DNA from: Gambelia wislizenii | Taxonomy: Eukaryota > Chordata > Lepidosauria > Squamata > Crotaphytidae | Direction of reading: 5' to 3' | Length of the DNA: 64,000 bases | Assembly (NCBI GenBank): GCA_030847615.1 | Contig: JAUMIR010000001.1 | Coordinates: 264,181,187 to 264,245,186, forward strand | Shown here: positions 10,946 through 22,331 of the stretch, in pieces | Layout: the number at the start of each line of letters is the position of its first letter | Position numbering within the stretch: the first letter of the stretch is position 1 | Notes under the pieces: model-generated | The model's database searches: none | Seen by the model: the letters and a program-made list of their open reading frames with translations, nothing else | Told to the model about the DNA's origin: nothing | Translations under genes and position numbers: made by a program

Positions 10946-12415
10946 GAATATGGGCCATTCACTTCCACCCCCCAAGTGTATCAGATTACGTTCACCCTTG
11001 TCCAGTCCATGGTTGGAATGTGCATTGATCCTTCAGCATCGGGGGTGGGAAATGTGTGGCCCATGCATTGCATGCAGCCTCCAAAGCTCCCCACTACCCC
11101 CATCCCCAGACCTCACAATTTTGGTTCATTTTTTAAGTGATTTTCCCTGAAAACTACACGAAACTCTGCCTAAACATGCAAAAACACACTTCCCCTAAAT
11201 CTTTCCAGAACCCTCACCCTACCCAAAACTTGAGTGATGGTGGTCGTGGAGGGAAATTGGCCTCCAGCCAATGTGCCTGTGGAAGAAGTGGTCCTTCTAA
11301 TGCAGGGAGGGAGGGAGGGAGGAAGAGGCAGTGTCTTAAGCCCCCAGTCAATTCTTAACTTGGGATTAGGCAGCAGACGTAAGAGGCAAAATCATACCAC
11401 TGATTTTTGGGGCCAAATTTCTTTGGTCCTGGGAGGCTAGGTGGACTTTAAGGGCCCCTGAAAGAGGGCTCAGGGGCCAAATGCTTCCCACAGGCTGCAC
11501 TTTCCCCTAGATGGATCTCATCTTCCATATGCACATGGCCACACCGATGCCTCTCAGGACCAATCTAAACATCTAGATCAGTACAGGAGGTAACTAGTGA
11601 TTGTCAGCTTGTACTACAGATGTGGATGTAGCTTTTAAACGTATGGTCTGTACCATTCCATATCAGCCCAAAAGGTAAATTCCCACTCCCCTCTGACTTT
11701 AGCTACATGACACTGTCTGGGGCTGCCCATCCTCCAGTGCATTATTAGTCATGCCTAGCTGCCTGCAAATTGTATTAGGATAGGGGCCAAAGTTTATCTG
11801 AGGTTCCTGTATCTTATAATTTGCTGAAATTTAACAAAATGGCATGAAGTTGAGCTTTCATCATGTTCAAGATCATCTTCTAGCTTCAGGGAGGAGTTAA
11901 ATTGCAGCTCACACTTAGAAGCAAGGCTTGGGTGGCGCTCAAGCCTTATCCATGATAAGCTAAAGAATGGACGTCTTAGTGCTCAATAGTTAAACTGCAG
12001 CAGAAGAGGCCCTAATCAGCAAAGGAAGACAGTAGATGGTTCATTTCTACATTTCACACTTTTCTTCCTATCCAGATTTTAAGATAAAGAGCATTAATAA
12101 ATCATGGGCTGTTTCATTTCTGAGCCTGTCAGATGGCCATAGAAAAATATACTTGCAAAAGGCTAGAATAAACTTCTTCCCATCAGAGTATACTTAAGGC
12201 TTTACATCTTCCTTCTTCGTTCAGGTATGTTTAGTCCACTGGGGTGTGTTAGATGATAGGTAATTCAGAGCAGGATGGGAATGGAGAAGAAGCAGAAGGG
12301 AATAGTCACTATAACGAGTGACTTGTAATGAAATCTTTTTTCAGTAACGAAAGTATAACTAATTAACATTAACAGCTTAATTTTAAAAGGAATACCGTAT
12401 GGTTCCATCCCTAAA
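10946..12415. other. Unassigned intronic DNA
   Basis: No gene supported. 11307-11325 is a short (GGGA)n run. Open frames here are short, lack motifs and sit on both strands. Confidence 0.4.
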
Positions 12416-12862
12416 ATAGTGATGGAAAGACTATTCATTATTGTTCATCCCAAGTTGAAAAACGAAACTCCTGGCAGTTGGGAAGCCATGTTAGAAAAAA
12501 TTATAGACCAGCCAAAACCTTGCACAATTTTCTCCCCATATTCAAATATCCCGAAGTATTGCAGAGGAATTATTATATTTACTACAAAAATAAATTGTGT
12601 GTGCAGACTAAACACTGTTTTCTGCACATAAAAGAGTTTCCTGTGCAGGATACCTTTTTTTCTTCAAAGAAAAGCATGAGTTTTTGTTCAACGCCCCCCC
12701 CCTCAAAAGAACACGTTTTTCTATGCAGAATTATTCTTCTATAATGCTTGTGGAGAAAACACTGCAGAAGAATGTTCATTTCCCACAATGAGGAGAAAAC
12801 TGCTGAAATTATTCATACCCACGAATGAGGATGAAATACTGAAGAATTTACATCTCTAATCT
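12416..12862. repeat. TIR-like dispersed repeat R2, copy 1
   Basis: Left edge TAGTGATGGAAAGACTATTC and right edge (reverse complement) TTAGAGATGTAAATTCTTC form weak inverted ends. The interior has several diverged tandem-like blocks with TTCTGCA/TGCAGAA and CACAATGAGGAGAAAA. It resembles 18763-19140, which shares the AGAGATGGAAAGAAT edge and the CACAATGAGAAGAAAA block. Confidence 0.5.
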
Positions 12863-13477
12863 TCAGTATTTTTGTAGTATAATGGTAACTCTTAAAGTTC
12901 CATTATATTTCCAGAGGTGAGGCTTCACTAATTGGTGGAAGAAAAATATCACATCGTTTAAATTAGGTGGACAACTGCACGGGGATGGGGTATCAGGTCC
13001 CTCAAAAGTACACACACCCATCCACCCTCTCGAAAAACACCTTCTTTTACTTCTTTTTTCTTTTGTCACTCCTGGTCACCATTTAACCAATAAAGAAAGT
13101 TTAAAAAGAGGTATTGGGAGGAGTCAGGGTGGAGGGTGGGTGGGTGAGCATTTTTTGGTTGCTTACGTGCATTTTGGGATGTGGGCAACTTGAAATCTTT
13201 TAGCATTTTTCTTGGGCAAAAATCACCCAAAACTCATGTTGAAAAAGTGGAGTGTTCCATCAGGCTGATGGGGGCTTTGGGGGCCTCAACCGTAACAATT
13301 AAGAAGTCATTTATGACCCACAGGCTGTACCCTCCCCATTCCTGGCTTAAGTGCTGACTTGTTCTGTGGCTCCTATAGCTGACTTATGGATGCTCAGGTT
13401 ACAAACAAGTGAACAGAAAGAATCTATTTTGTATCACAGGCCTGGGATTCATAGCACCCCATTTTTATGTAATGAGG
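12863..13477. other. Unassigned intronic DNA
   Basis: Nothing supported. The GTGGG-rich patch at 13125-13150 is low-complexity. Confidence 0.4.
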
Positions 13478-13980
13478 GCCTCATCTACATGGGCTGGAAT
13501 ACGCTGGCTTCCCTGTTACCTGTACAAAATGGGCAGGAAACCGCATGGACACACTGGCCCGTCTCTGCAGCCGCTGCCATCTGCGTTGCACTCTTCAAAG
13601 CCAGGAAAGGGGCCCACAGTATGTGATCAAGCCTCAGGGCACGCAACCAGCCTTGGTCCCATGCTGCAGGACTGTTGCCTGGCTTCAGAGAATGCAAAAT
13701 GGACAGAAGCAGCTGCGGCAGGCCAGTATGGGTTCCTGTCTTCCTGCAAGGCCTAATCTGGTTTATCTTAAAAGATGCAGTTTTTTCCTGGGTATTTTGC
13801 TGAAATGTTTTAATTTAATGTTTTAATAACCCCATCTCTCCCCGCCCCCCCCAGCCCTTTCTTAGCCCCAGCCATCATAAGGACTGACTGGGGATGAAAC
13901 GGGGCAAAGCCCTGCATCATTTGGACTGCAGGGCTCCAAAACAGGGGCAAGACAGGGTAAATAGCCCATCTAGACAAGAC
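13478..13980. mobile_element. Non-autonomous TIR element, family A
   Basis: Ends GCCTCATCTACATGGGC and (reverse complement) GTCTTGTCTAGATGGGC. The right half carries the family-A block ending in GGACTGCAGGGCTCCAAAAC and GGGTAAATAGCCCATCTAGA, shared with 22332, 25559, 31551 and (inverted) 55828. No transposase. No target duplication visible. Confidence 0.75.
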
Positions 13981-14338
13981 CTAGAAGTAACTGTTTTCAT
14001 TACTTTTGAGAAAGGTGGAATTAAAGAGTTAATTTTGATGTTGTAACTGTAAAGGTTGCTGCCCTTAGAGGCTTTCTGCACACACTGTGACTAGTTCCTT
14101 TCAAAAAGTCTGGGCACTGTTTCCCATCTCCTACAGTAGGGTGATTTTGTGTCCTCCAAAGGTGTTGTTGCAGCCCCTGACTTCCCGAGATCCCTCTTTT
14201 AATGACAAAAAAGATGGGATGACTTTCCTAGATGCCCCCAGAAGACATGGTTCATCTTATAAATAGGATGCATTACCCACTGTTCTATTTTTTAAAATGT
14301 ATTGTCTCTCTCTCTGGCTTTTCTTCGCAAACGAGGAT

Positions 14339-14671
14339 TCAGGAAGGACTCATCCCGCGCTTTCTGCAAGCGTGCTGATGACTAAAAAGGCCAATCCGAG
14401 ATAAACAAGTCCGGTTGCAGAAAGCACAGCAGAAGGTCTCCTTGGGTGATGTTTCCGGGTTGTGATTCTTTCTGCGTTGTCGTTTCTCTTCAAGACTTGT
14501 TCGGTGTGAGTTCTCAAATAACGCTGCAGCATTGTGGATAGTGCGTCTCTTTGCCTCCCGATGTGAGGCCAGGGCGGACCATGGTTGGTGATCAATTTGG
14601 CCGAGCCTGAGATGTTGTTTCAGGAAATCCTTGTATCGCTTTTTTGGAGTGACCCACTTACGCTGACCCAT
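14339..14671 (-). pseudogene. LINE copy A, C-terminal zinc-knuckle piece
   Basis: 110 residues ending with CAFCNRTCLSRIGLFSHQHA followed by a Cys. This Cys-x2-Cys-x12-His-x3-Cys-like arrangement is a nucleic-acid-binding knuckle at the end of the LINE protein. In copy C it is fused in frame to the RT. Confidence 0.75.
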
Positions 14672-14878
14672 GGCGAGTTCACCTTAGAGAACTATTTTTG
14701 GGAGGCGATGGTCCTCCATCCTAGAAACGTGCCCTGCCCAGCGCAGCTGTGTTCTCAATATCATGGCCTCAATGCTGGTGATCCCTGCTTGTTCAAGGAC
14801 AGCAACATTAGTCACATAGTCAGTCCAGTGTATATTTAGGATTGTACGTATACAGTGCTGATGAAAGCATTCGAGGAG

Positions 14879-16144
14879 TCATAGGTGGTGGCAATAGGTG
14901 ACCCATGTTTCAGACTGATAAAGGAGAATAGACAGTACAATGGCTCTATACACACTGATTTTTGTGTTTTGCCTCAGGTGTTTATTACTCCAGATTCTTT
15001 TGTAAAGTCTTCCAAATACGTTATGTGCCTTTGCTAATCTGTGATCAATCTCTTTGTCAATCTTGGCATTTGATGAGATGATGCTTCCCAGGTAGGTGAA
15101 CTGCTGAACGGACTTAAGGACAGAGTTGCCAACAGCAATGTGGGGATGGTGGTGTTCATCCTGTGGTGCAGGCTGGTAAAGAACTTCTGTTTTCTTCAGG
15201 TTGACTTCCAGCCCAAACAGCTCTGCAACTGTTGTGAAGCAGGATGTTAGGCGCTGCAGAGCTGCTTCTGTGTGGGCAACAAGGGCAGCAGCATCAGCGA
15301 AGAGCAGCTCACAGGCTCGATAGTTTAGAGTCTTAGTGTGAGCCCTCAGACGGCTTAAGTTAAATAAGCTACCATCAGTATGGTAACGTATATAGATGCC
15401 GTCGTCTTCTTCGAGCTCTGCCGTAGCCCTTTGGAGCATCATGCTGAAGAAGATTGTAAATAAGGTTGGAGCAAGAACACAAGCTTGCTTCACTCCATTA
15501 GTTATTAGAAAGGGCTCTGAAAGAGCATCGCCATATCTGACTTGACTGCGCTGGCCCTCGTGCAGCAAGATAATCATTTTAAGGAATTTGGGGGGACATC
15601 CTAGTCTTTCCAGGATCTGCCACAGACCTTTTCTACTCACAGTGTTGAAGGCTTTAGTGAGGTCGACAAATGTTACATAGAGACCCTTGTTCTGCTCCCT
15701 ACATTTCTCTTGCAGTTGTCTAAGGGCAAATACCATATCTGTAGTACTCCTATTGGCTCTGAAGCCACACTGGCTTTCAGGGAGAAGTTCTTCTGCAATA
15801 GCAGGAATTAATCTGTTCAGGAGTATCCTTGCAAGGATTTTTCCAGCAATAGAGAGCAGTGTTATGCCTCGATAGTTTGAGCAATCGGATTTTGCTCCTT
15901 TTTTCTTGTACAGGGTGATGATGACTGCATCTCGGAGATCTGATCGCAGTTCCCCTTTTCCCCAGCAATTCACAAGGAGCTCATGGAATTTATCGTGGAG
16001 TGCATGACCTCCGTGTTTCCAAATTTCAGGTGGGATTCCATCAATCCCAGCTGCCTTGCCATTTTTCATCTGCTGTATGGCCTTAAGGGTCTCTTCCAAA
16101 GTGGGAGCTATGTCCAATTCATTTTTCATCGGTTTTTGTATCAT
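14879..16144 (-). pseudogene. LINE copy A, reverse transcriptase (FADA mutant)
   Basis: 421-residue frame with the RT blocks in order: GKAAGIDGIPPEIWKHGGHA, ESQCGFRANRSTTDMVFALR, YVTFVDLTKAFNTVSRKG, NGVKQACVLAPTLFTIFFS, LLFADAAALVAHTEA, KTEVLYQP and QFTYLGSIISSNAKIDKEID. The catalytic pair Asp-Asp is Asp-Ala, and the otherwise conserved Gly before Cys in KQGC is Ala. Both changes recur in copy B. A stop in the C-terminal region separates this from the zinc-knuckle piece at 14339-14671. Confidence 0.88.
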
Positions 16145-16478
16145 ATGTTGGATAGCTGAGCCTTGGACTACTTGGTTGGCACTAAAGAGACTGAAAATGT
16201 TCAGTTCATCGATTCAGGATGGAGGCTTTATCAGTAATTAATGTTTGACCATTTGTACTGTATAAGGAGCTTTGGACCTGATAAGTAGGTCCAAACACTG
16301 CTTTAAGAGCTTCATAAAATCCTTTATGATCACCCAGATCTGCACAGCATTGTGTCTTTTCTGCTATATTGATCCACTACTTGTTCTGCATGTCTCGGAG
16401 TTTTTGTTGAAATTTACTACATGTGAGACGGAAAGCTGCTTGGCAACTTGGCTGGGCGAGGTATGCCTGGTGAGCAGT

Positions 16479-17486
16479 TCACTTCTTTGCCAACAGCTCC
16501 TGGATCTCTTGGTTGTTTTTATCAAACCAGGCTTGATTTTTCTTGTGGGAGAACCTGAGGGATTCTTCTGCAGACTGGAGGATACTGTTTTTTATATGTT
16601 GCCAAAGCACTATAGGAGAAGGATCTGTAGGATGGTTTTCAAGTTTTGTTTGCAGATTTGCCTGCAAGTTGTCTCTCATGGTAGCTTGTTGAAGATTGTT
16701 GACTTGGAGTCTCCTCTTTAAGATGCCACCCCTCTTAGGTTTGAACTTAAGATGAAGATTTAGTTTACATCTGATGAGGCAATCATCTGTTTGGCATTCT
16801 GCACTGGGCATCACTCGGGTATGAATGATGTTGCGAATGTTTCTCTGGCAGACTAGAACATAGTCAATGAGGTGCCAATGTTTGGATCGGGGATGCATCC
16901 AGGTTGTCTTCAAGCTATCTTTCTGCTGAAAGATAGTGTTTGTAATAGTCAGCTGTTGTTCTGCACAGAACTCTAGCAAGAGGTGTCCGTTATCATTGCA
17001 ATTTCCAACACCATGCTTGCCTAAGACACCTTTCCAGGCTTCGGAGTTCTTTCCTACTCTGGCATTGAAGTCACCAAGGATAATAATTTTATCTTCTACA
17101 GGGACTTTTTGTATGAATTGGCATAGGTCTGTGTAGAATTTGTCTTTCTCTACAGGGTCAGCTTGCATAGTTGGGGCATATATACTAAAGAAAACAACAT
17201 GTAGGAGGCGTAAGGAAATAATGTGATCAGAGTGTCCTGTTGACAAGGTTTCGAGTTTGGAGGCAATGGAGTTTTTAATCATAAAGCCTACTCCTGAAAG
17301 ATGCTTTTCGGTTTCGGGTTTGCCAGACCAGTAAAGTGTGTAGCCGGCGCCGTGTTCTTTAAGGCTGTCTTCCTCATGGAGATGAACTTCACTAAGAGCA
17401 GCAATGTCGATATTAAGTCGTGATAGTTCATGGGCTGTTAGAGCAGAATGATGCTCAGGTCGCCCACTATCTGCAGAGTCTTGCAT
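16479..17486 (-). pseudogene. LINE copy A, APE endonuclease
   Basis: The open frame starts just after the WNIRTM motif (the N-terminal APE signature lies immediately upstream in the same frame) and shows LNIDIAALSEVHLHEED, IYAPTMQADPVEKDKFYTDL, ILGDFNARVGKNSEAWKG and a LIDYVLVCQR block with AECQTDDCLIRCK. The family pattern SDH near the end reads TDD here, against TDH in copies B and C, so a catalytic His is probably lost. The frame ends at ELLAKK, about 95 residues before the end of the frame in copy C. Confidence 0.85.
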
Positions 17487-18304
17487 GGTTCTGATGTTCC
17501 AGCATGCAAGAGTCAGTTTATTTACACCTTTGGAGGCTGGTGTGTGCCTTTGTTTCTTTGCCTTGGTTTGACCGCATCAGAAGATGGCCATTGGCCGTGG
17601 CTAGCCAACCAGGTAGTTGGGGATGAGCTTTCGTTAGGCCACCTTTTCTAGGCCCCTGTCCATATGGATCAAACAGTGCTCTCCTTAAAAAGTCTGCTTG
17701 GTCATTCAGGATGCTGCCGAACAAGACTGTCATCTCCCGGGTCAGCCTCGAGCAACCAAAGTCCTGAACCGCCTGCATGCAGGGTTGGGTCTGCGGCTTC
17801 CAGTGCACCTTTACACCTGCCGTTTCGTCCCTTGCCTATCGCTACAGGGCTTTTTTGGGGGGGGGGATTGGATTTGTCCTTCGAGCCTGTGCAATGGATT
17901 TTTCTCGTGGAGCACAGCATGCACAGAACTGGCCTCACTGTTTAAACTAAAGGTTCATCTTCTGTGGCCTTGCAAGCATGGACGGTAGCAGCGAGGTCCT
18001 CGGGTCGTAGGTTTGATTAGAGTTTCCTTCTCTTAGATGGTTGACCTTACAGGGTTGGATGAGCACCATCTGCCCGGGTTTGGGATTAGAGTTTTCCTTC
18101 TCCTAGGATGGTTGCCATAAGGCTAGAGAGTCCATCCTGCCCTTTGATGCTGTTTGTCAGACCCTTCGGTTTTGACCTGTTTGGCATGGGAGACCCTACC
18201 GGTGGCTATTATGCCACCGCCAGCATAGCTCAAAACATCATTAGGGTACGCAAGCCTCTCTCCCATGACAAGAGGGCGTCAATGGAGAGGGGAAAATTTA
18301 TTGT

Positions 18305-18762
18305 ACTGTATGATTAAAAAATGTTTTTCAATACTTGATTTGGACTTACAGCCACCACTAATTTTGTTATGGTTTGTTTGTATCTCTTGGCGTTTTGGGC
18401 AGTCTACATGCATACTTCCAAAAGTCTCCAGGAGACAGATTGATGGCCCCCAGAACCACCCAAGTTTTCCATCCCTGTTCTGGAGTCTCTTTTTCTCTCT
18501 GCCCCCCCCCCATTTAGTACCAAAAGCAGCTGGCAAGATAATTTTGCAACAGTATAGAAGGTGCTTTCTGTAGACCTCAGTTCTGCAAAGCATTTTGAAC
18601 ATAGTCTCAGTACCATATATCTTAGCACTTACATGTATTTGATTGTGGTGTTGATTGGGGTAGGGTTGGGTGAGAGAAGCCACACATGGACAATTTATTG
18701 CAACTCTCATTTCTCTTATTGATCTCTTCTTACCTCATCAGAAATTTAGTAACAGTAATAAT
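18305..18762. other. Unassigned intronic DNA
   Basis: Nothing supported. Confidence 0.4.
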
Positions 18763-19140
18763 TAGAGATGGAAAGAATACTCAAAAAATGAAATATTGAC
18801 AAAAAATGGATATCCCAAACATCAGAAAAACCTGACAATGAGAATCCTGGACTGACAATAATCTTTGCACATCAAGACTTATTCTGCGTGAAAAAATGCT
18901 GTGGTTGTGCTTCTTTAGGAAATTCCTTTTTTTTTTTTTTTTTTTGCATAGAAAGTACATTTTCTACATAGAAAACATGGGAGGTTTTGCAAATAGATAA
19001 ATAAATGAAAATCACATTTCCACACAGAAAATGCCATTTTCTGCATATATGCCCACCTCCCAACACACACAGAATAAATCCCTGTATGGTTTTTGAAGAC
19101 TTTCTCACAATGAGAAGAAAATAATTCTTTCCTATAAGAA
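18763..19140. repeat. TIR-like dispersed repeat R2, copy 2
   Basis: Relative of 12416-12862, with the TTAGAGATGGAAAGAATACTC edge, repeated TTCTGCATA/TACATAGAAAA blocks and a poly(T) run at about 18926-18945. Highly diverged. Confidence 0.45.
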
Positions 19141-19223
19141 ATAATATTATGAAGACTTAAATCACAAGCATTAATTCAACAGTATGGAAATTTAAACAGT
19201 GTTATAGATTGAGTTATGATGTG

Positions 19224-19453
19224 TCAATAGAACTATAATGTCTAGATCAAGGGAAGTAAATAGTGCCACTCTATTCTGCTTTGGTCAGACCTTACCTGGA
19301 ATGTGGTCAGACCTCACCTGTTTTCAGTTCTGGATACCACAATTCAAGAAGATCTGTTCAACAGTGGACTACACTGCCTCAGAGTGTGGTGGAGTCTCCT
19401 TCTTTGGGGGGTTTTAAACAGAGGCTGGATGGCCATCTGTTGGGAATATGTGA
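19224..19453 (+). mobile_element. CR1 LINE, 3' fragment, left part
   Basis: Diverged CR1 3' region with LYSALVRPYLEC and the LPQSVVESPSL..FKQRLDGHLL block, and a small internal duplication of GGTCAGACCT..ACCTG. It is continued at 20959-21046, the two parts being separated by the Penelope-like insertion. Confidence 0.85.
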
Positions 19454-19647
19454 AATCGAAGGCTTTCACAGCAGGCATCCATAGGTTTTCCTTGGTTTTT
19501 TTCTGGACTGTGAGGCCATGTTCTGGAATAGTTTCTTTCTGGCTTTTCGCCTGCACCTTCAGAGAATGGTTGGGTAGGAGTGTGCGTGGATTTTATATAT
19601 TGTGAACCCCTGTTGGGGAGTATATGTAAATTTGTGTAATTGAATGG

Positions 19648-20112
19648 TTAGTTTCTAGGTATAGAAATGCAAACATGATTAGTGTCTGTTTGGCTAATGG
19701 TTGGTTGATGGCCCATTATCTGCTGGAAATCCCCCTGTCCCTGGGTGGAATTTATTTGCAAGTGTTGAGTTTTGATTCTATTGTTTTTCAAAACGGGAAG
19801 CCAGATTTTGTTTACTTTTAGGGTTTCTTCTTTCCTGTTGAAGTTGTCCAGGTGTTTGTGGATTTCAATAGCTTCTCTGTGCATTCTGACATGATAGTTG
19901 TTGGCCTGGTCCAGAATTTCCGTGTTTTTAAATAACATTTTGTGTCCAGGTTGGTTCATAATGTGTTCTGCTACTGCTGATTTTTCTGGCTGGCCCAGTC
20001 TGCAGTGTCTCTCATGTTCCTTGATTCGTGTTTGCACACTGCGTTTAGTGGTCCCTATGTAAACTTGTCCATAGCTGCATGGTATGCAGTAAACTCCTGC
20101 AGCTGTGAAAGG
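19648..20112 (-). pseudogene. Penelope-like GIY-YIG endonuclease
   Basis: Minus-strand frame from about 20112 reads AGVYCIPCSYGQVYIGTTKR, the GIY-YIG core (GVY ... VYIG), then SVQTRIKEHERHCRLGQ, SAVAEHIMNQPGH and MHREAIEIHKH. The basic helix and the Glu-containing REAIEI block are the expected catalytic/DNA-binding parts. It nicks target DNA to start reverse transcription in intact elements. The frame differs from that of the RT part, so the protein is broken. Confidence 0.85.
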
Positions 20113-20268
20113 TTCACTTTTGTCCTTCGCTGAGAGTAGTATTTCTTGGATTTTCTTGGTTCATGGGTAGATTGTTTGGAGGTTGGTGTTTCCTCATCAG
20201 CTTCCCTATTCTGTCTGTGACTCTTGATGTATGGTAAAAATACCTTCCCTTTGGGTGGCTGTTTTTCT

Positions 20269-20760
20269 TCATTCCTGTGGTTTTTTTCTGGGTCTGCCTG
20301 CACTTGGGATGTCTGATCTGGAGTAACCATTAGCCTGTAGGGCCCAGTTTAGGTGCCTCAGTTTGTCCTCCAGGTAGTGGGGTTCACAGATCCTTTTTGT
20401 GCGGTCTACCAATGTTTTTATTGTGCTTCTTTTTTGTCCTGGGTGATGATTGGATTGCTTGTGTATGTATCTGTCCTTGTGTGTGGGTTTTCTGTATACC
20501 TTGTGGCCTAACCGTTGGTTTGGTTTGCGGATGACTAGGACATCCAAGGATGGCAATGTTCTTTCTTTTTCTTTTTCCATCGTGAATTGGATATTTGGGT
20601 GGATGCTGTTCAGATGGTTCAGGAATGAGACCAAATCTTCTTCTCCTTGGTTCCAAATGGTGAAAGTGTCATCCACATATCGGAACCATGTTGTGGGCTT
20701 TTTTGGTGCTGTTTCCGGGGCTTGCTTTTCAAAATGTTCCATGTAAAAGTTTGCTATCAC
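20269..20760 (-). pseudogene. Penelope-like RT, C-terminal part
   Basis: 163-residue frame opening MIANFYMEHFEKQA, followed by TTWFRYVDDTFTIWNQGEED, the Penelope RT catalytic block with an intact Tyr-x-Asp-Asp, then HPNIQFTMEKE and LPSLDVLVIRKPN. These are the palm and thumb blocks of Penelope-like RTs, related to telomerase RT. The fingers region that should precede it is absent, replaced by the inverted terminal repeat. A frameshift follows toward the endonuclease. Confidence 0.88.
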
Positions 20761-20958
20761 GGGGCCAGAAACTAACCATTCAATTACACAAATTTACATA
20801 TACTCCCCAACAGGTGTTCACAGTATATAAACTCCACACATACTGCTACCCAACCATTCTCTGAAGATGCCAGCCACAGATGCAGGCGAAACGTCAGAAA
20901 GAAACTATTCCAGAACATGGCCTCACAGCCTGGAAAAAAAAACCAAGGAAAATCTATG

Positions 20959-21046
20959 TTGGGCATGTATTTTGATTGAGTATTCACGCAGGGCAGGGGG
21001 TTGGACTAGGTGGCCCTTGTGGTCTCTTCCAACTCTATGATTCTAT
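20959..21046 (+). mobile_element. CR1 LINE, 3' tail, right part
   Basis: Continues 19224-19453 after the Penelope-like insertion: TTTTGATTGAGTATTCACGC then the terminal GGACTAGGTGGCCC and CCAACTCTATGATTCTATG. Confidence 0.85.
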
Positions 21047-21125
21047 GTCATAGAAGGACTCTTCTTTTTTTGCAAAAAGGATTCTTTTTTTTATGCAAAA
21101 AGGACTCTTCTTTTTTTGCAATGAT
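21047..21125. repeat. Short tandem repeat
   Basis: About 2.5 imperfect units of a 27-30-bp motif (AAAAAGGACTCTTCTTTTTTT and TGCAAAAAGGATTCTTTT), giving strong purine/pyrimidine bias. Confidence 0.6.
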
Positions 21126-21542
21126 TGGAATCTGTGTGGGAATATGGTATACAAAAATGGTGCTGTCTTGTAAAATTAAATACCTTTAAGCCCCACTAAT
21201 TTCAGTGAGAGGGAATTAAAGATTTTTGTTGACTCTCCCATTGAACTGTTGGGAAACAAAAGTGTGTAACTGACTGGGCCATTTCAAGGAATTGCAGATG
21301 TTTTGGTAAAACACATATTTTTTCATTCCCCAAGCATATTTATTTAAATCTGCCTTCCTATTTTACAGTGTAGCATTATTTTAGTAGTTTCTTCTGCACT
21401 TAAATAAAGAGTTTCAGGCAACTGTTCTTTTGAATCCCTCAAATGCACTAAACAAAACAGCATGTTTGTTGTCTCTGTTATTGTTTCTTCATCTTGCAAT
21501 ACATTTTACACTTTGATTTTTCTTTTCACCTGTATTTTACAG

Positions 21543-21666
21543 AGAATGCCAACAAATTGGAAGAAAGCGCCAGGGGGATCTACATTCCTTGTCCAGAACA
21601 TTATAATGGTTTCTGCATGCATGGAAAATGTGAACATTCTGCTAATATGCTGGAACCATCTTGCAG
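21543..21666 (+). CDS. TMEFF2: TMEFF2 exon: stalk and first half of EGF-like domain
   Basis: Internal exon of tomoregulin-2, a type I membrane protein with two follistatin domains, one EGF-like domain, one transmembrane helix and a short tail. The exon follows a polypyrimidine tract and TTTTACAG, and ends at CAG|GTAACA. It is phase 1 at the start and phase 2 at the end and has no stop. It encodes ENANKLEESARGIYIPCPEH then YNGFCMHGKCEHS and NMLEPSC, giving EGF cysteines 1-4. From memory it matches mammalian TMEFF2 closely except around GIYIP, where mammals differ. In the first codon the leading G comes from the upstream exon, which is not in the window as far as I can see. The protein is mainly expressed in brain and prostate in mammals and modulates growth-factor signalling. 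Confidence 0.95.
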
Positions 21667-22331
21667 GTAACACTTTTCTCAAACTGAGCATGTGATGATA
21701 AACTGAATCGGCAGACTTGCTAATACAAGGTTATCTTGATGCTGCAAGGAAGACAATAATTGTCAAAGCCCCATCCTCTCTGGATCTAAATTATGTACAG
21801 AGGCACATAATGTATGCAGCAAAACTGCACTGAATTATGCAGCAGCATTAATCTGTTTATAAAAGCATTCTTGCAATGTCTGTCAATACATTCCTAAAAA
21901 GGCACTACAGAAGCATAGGTTGTCCTGTTGTGTATTATCCGTTGATTTTGAGCACACAGCCAACAACTGCCATCTCAAGAAACTCCACAGTGTACAAAAA
22001 GTCAAGAACTATGTCAACATCAATTTCTCCATGTGGCAAAATGGCTGGAGACAGAAGGTTGGTGTGAACTGTGAGAAAGGTGAGGGTTGAAGGAAGGTTA
22101 GCTTCAGAAAGCAATGCTGCATGGCAACAAATGGAACTGAATGCCCAGATCTCATACTTCTGCAGAGTGGGAAACTTGGAGGGGAGGTTGTGATTCTTGG
22201 CACACCAGATTGCAAGCAAGTCTGCTCCTCTAGGCTGACAGTCCTTTTTAAACCTCTTGGAATAAACATGGGATATAAGAGTAACCAAAGCTTAGTAACA
22301 CGAGTGCCTCTTGGGTAATACTTCCACATGG
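21667..22331. other. TMEFF2 intron, unassigned part
   Basis: Intron sequence after the exon at 21543. No repeat recognised with confidence in this part. Confidence 0.5.

Larger units (their letters stand above)
14306..18292 (-). mobile_element. APE-type LINE, near full-length copy A
   Basis: About 3,987 bp on the minus strand, flanked by AAAATGTATTGT (14294-14305) and AAAATTTATTGT (18293-18304), a 12-bp target duplication with one mismatch. Order on the minus strand: 5' leader, APE endonuclease, linker, reverse transcriptase, C-terminal domain with a Cys-Cys-His-Cys knuckle, a 3' stem-loop and a (GA)n tail. The protein layout resembles RTE/Ingi/Vingi-like LINEs; I cannot fix the clade by eye. 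Reading frames are broken and the RT box is FADA instead of FADD. Confidence 0.93.
19454..20958 (-). mobile_element. Penelope-like element with inverted pLTRs
   Basis: Minus-strand retroelement of about 1.5 kb. It contains a Penelope-type RT end (FRYVDDTFTIW) and a GIY-YIG endonuclease, and is bounded by inverted terminal copies: 19480-19656 and 20767-20957 are reverse complements at high identity. A further outer piece at 19454-19480 (CGAAGGCTTTCACAGCAGGC) lies beyond the left arm. The flanks GTTGGGAATATG and GTTGGGCATGTA may be a degenerate target duplication. The RT 5' part is missing and frames are shifted, so it is dead. Confidence 0.88.

Noticed and set aside
13351..13826. Overlapping open frames of 90-115 residues as a gene
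   Set aside because: Frames overlap on both strands inside the family-A TIR element and are not conserved in other copies.
16272..16721. 149-residue plus-strand open frame, and similar at 40997-41389
   Set aside because: Antisense shadow of the LINE endonuclease frame; recurs at the same place in each copy and has no motif of its own.
1..21542. Upstream TMEFF2 exons with the follistatin domains
   Set aside because: I looked for the Cys-rich follistatin blocks and the exon just before ENANKLEE and saw none; TMEFF2 introns are very long in vertebrates.
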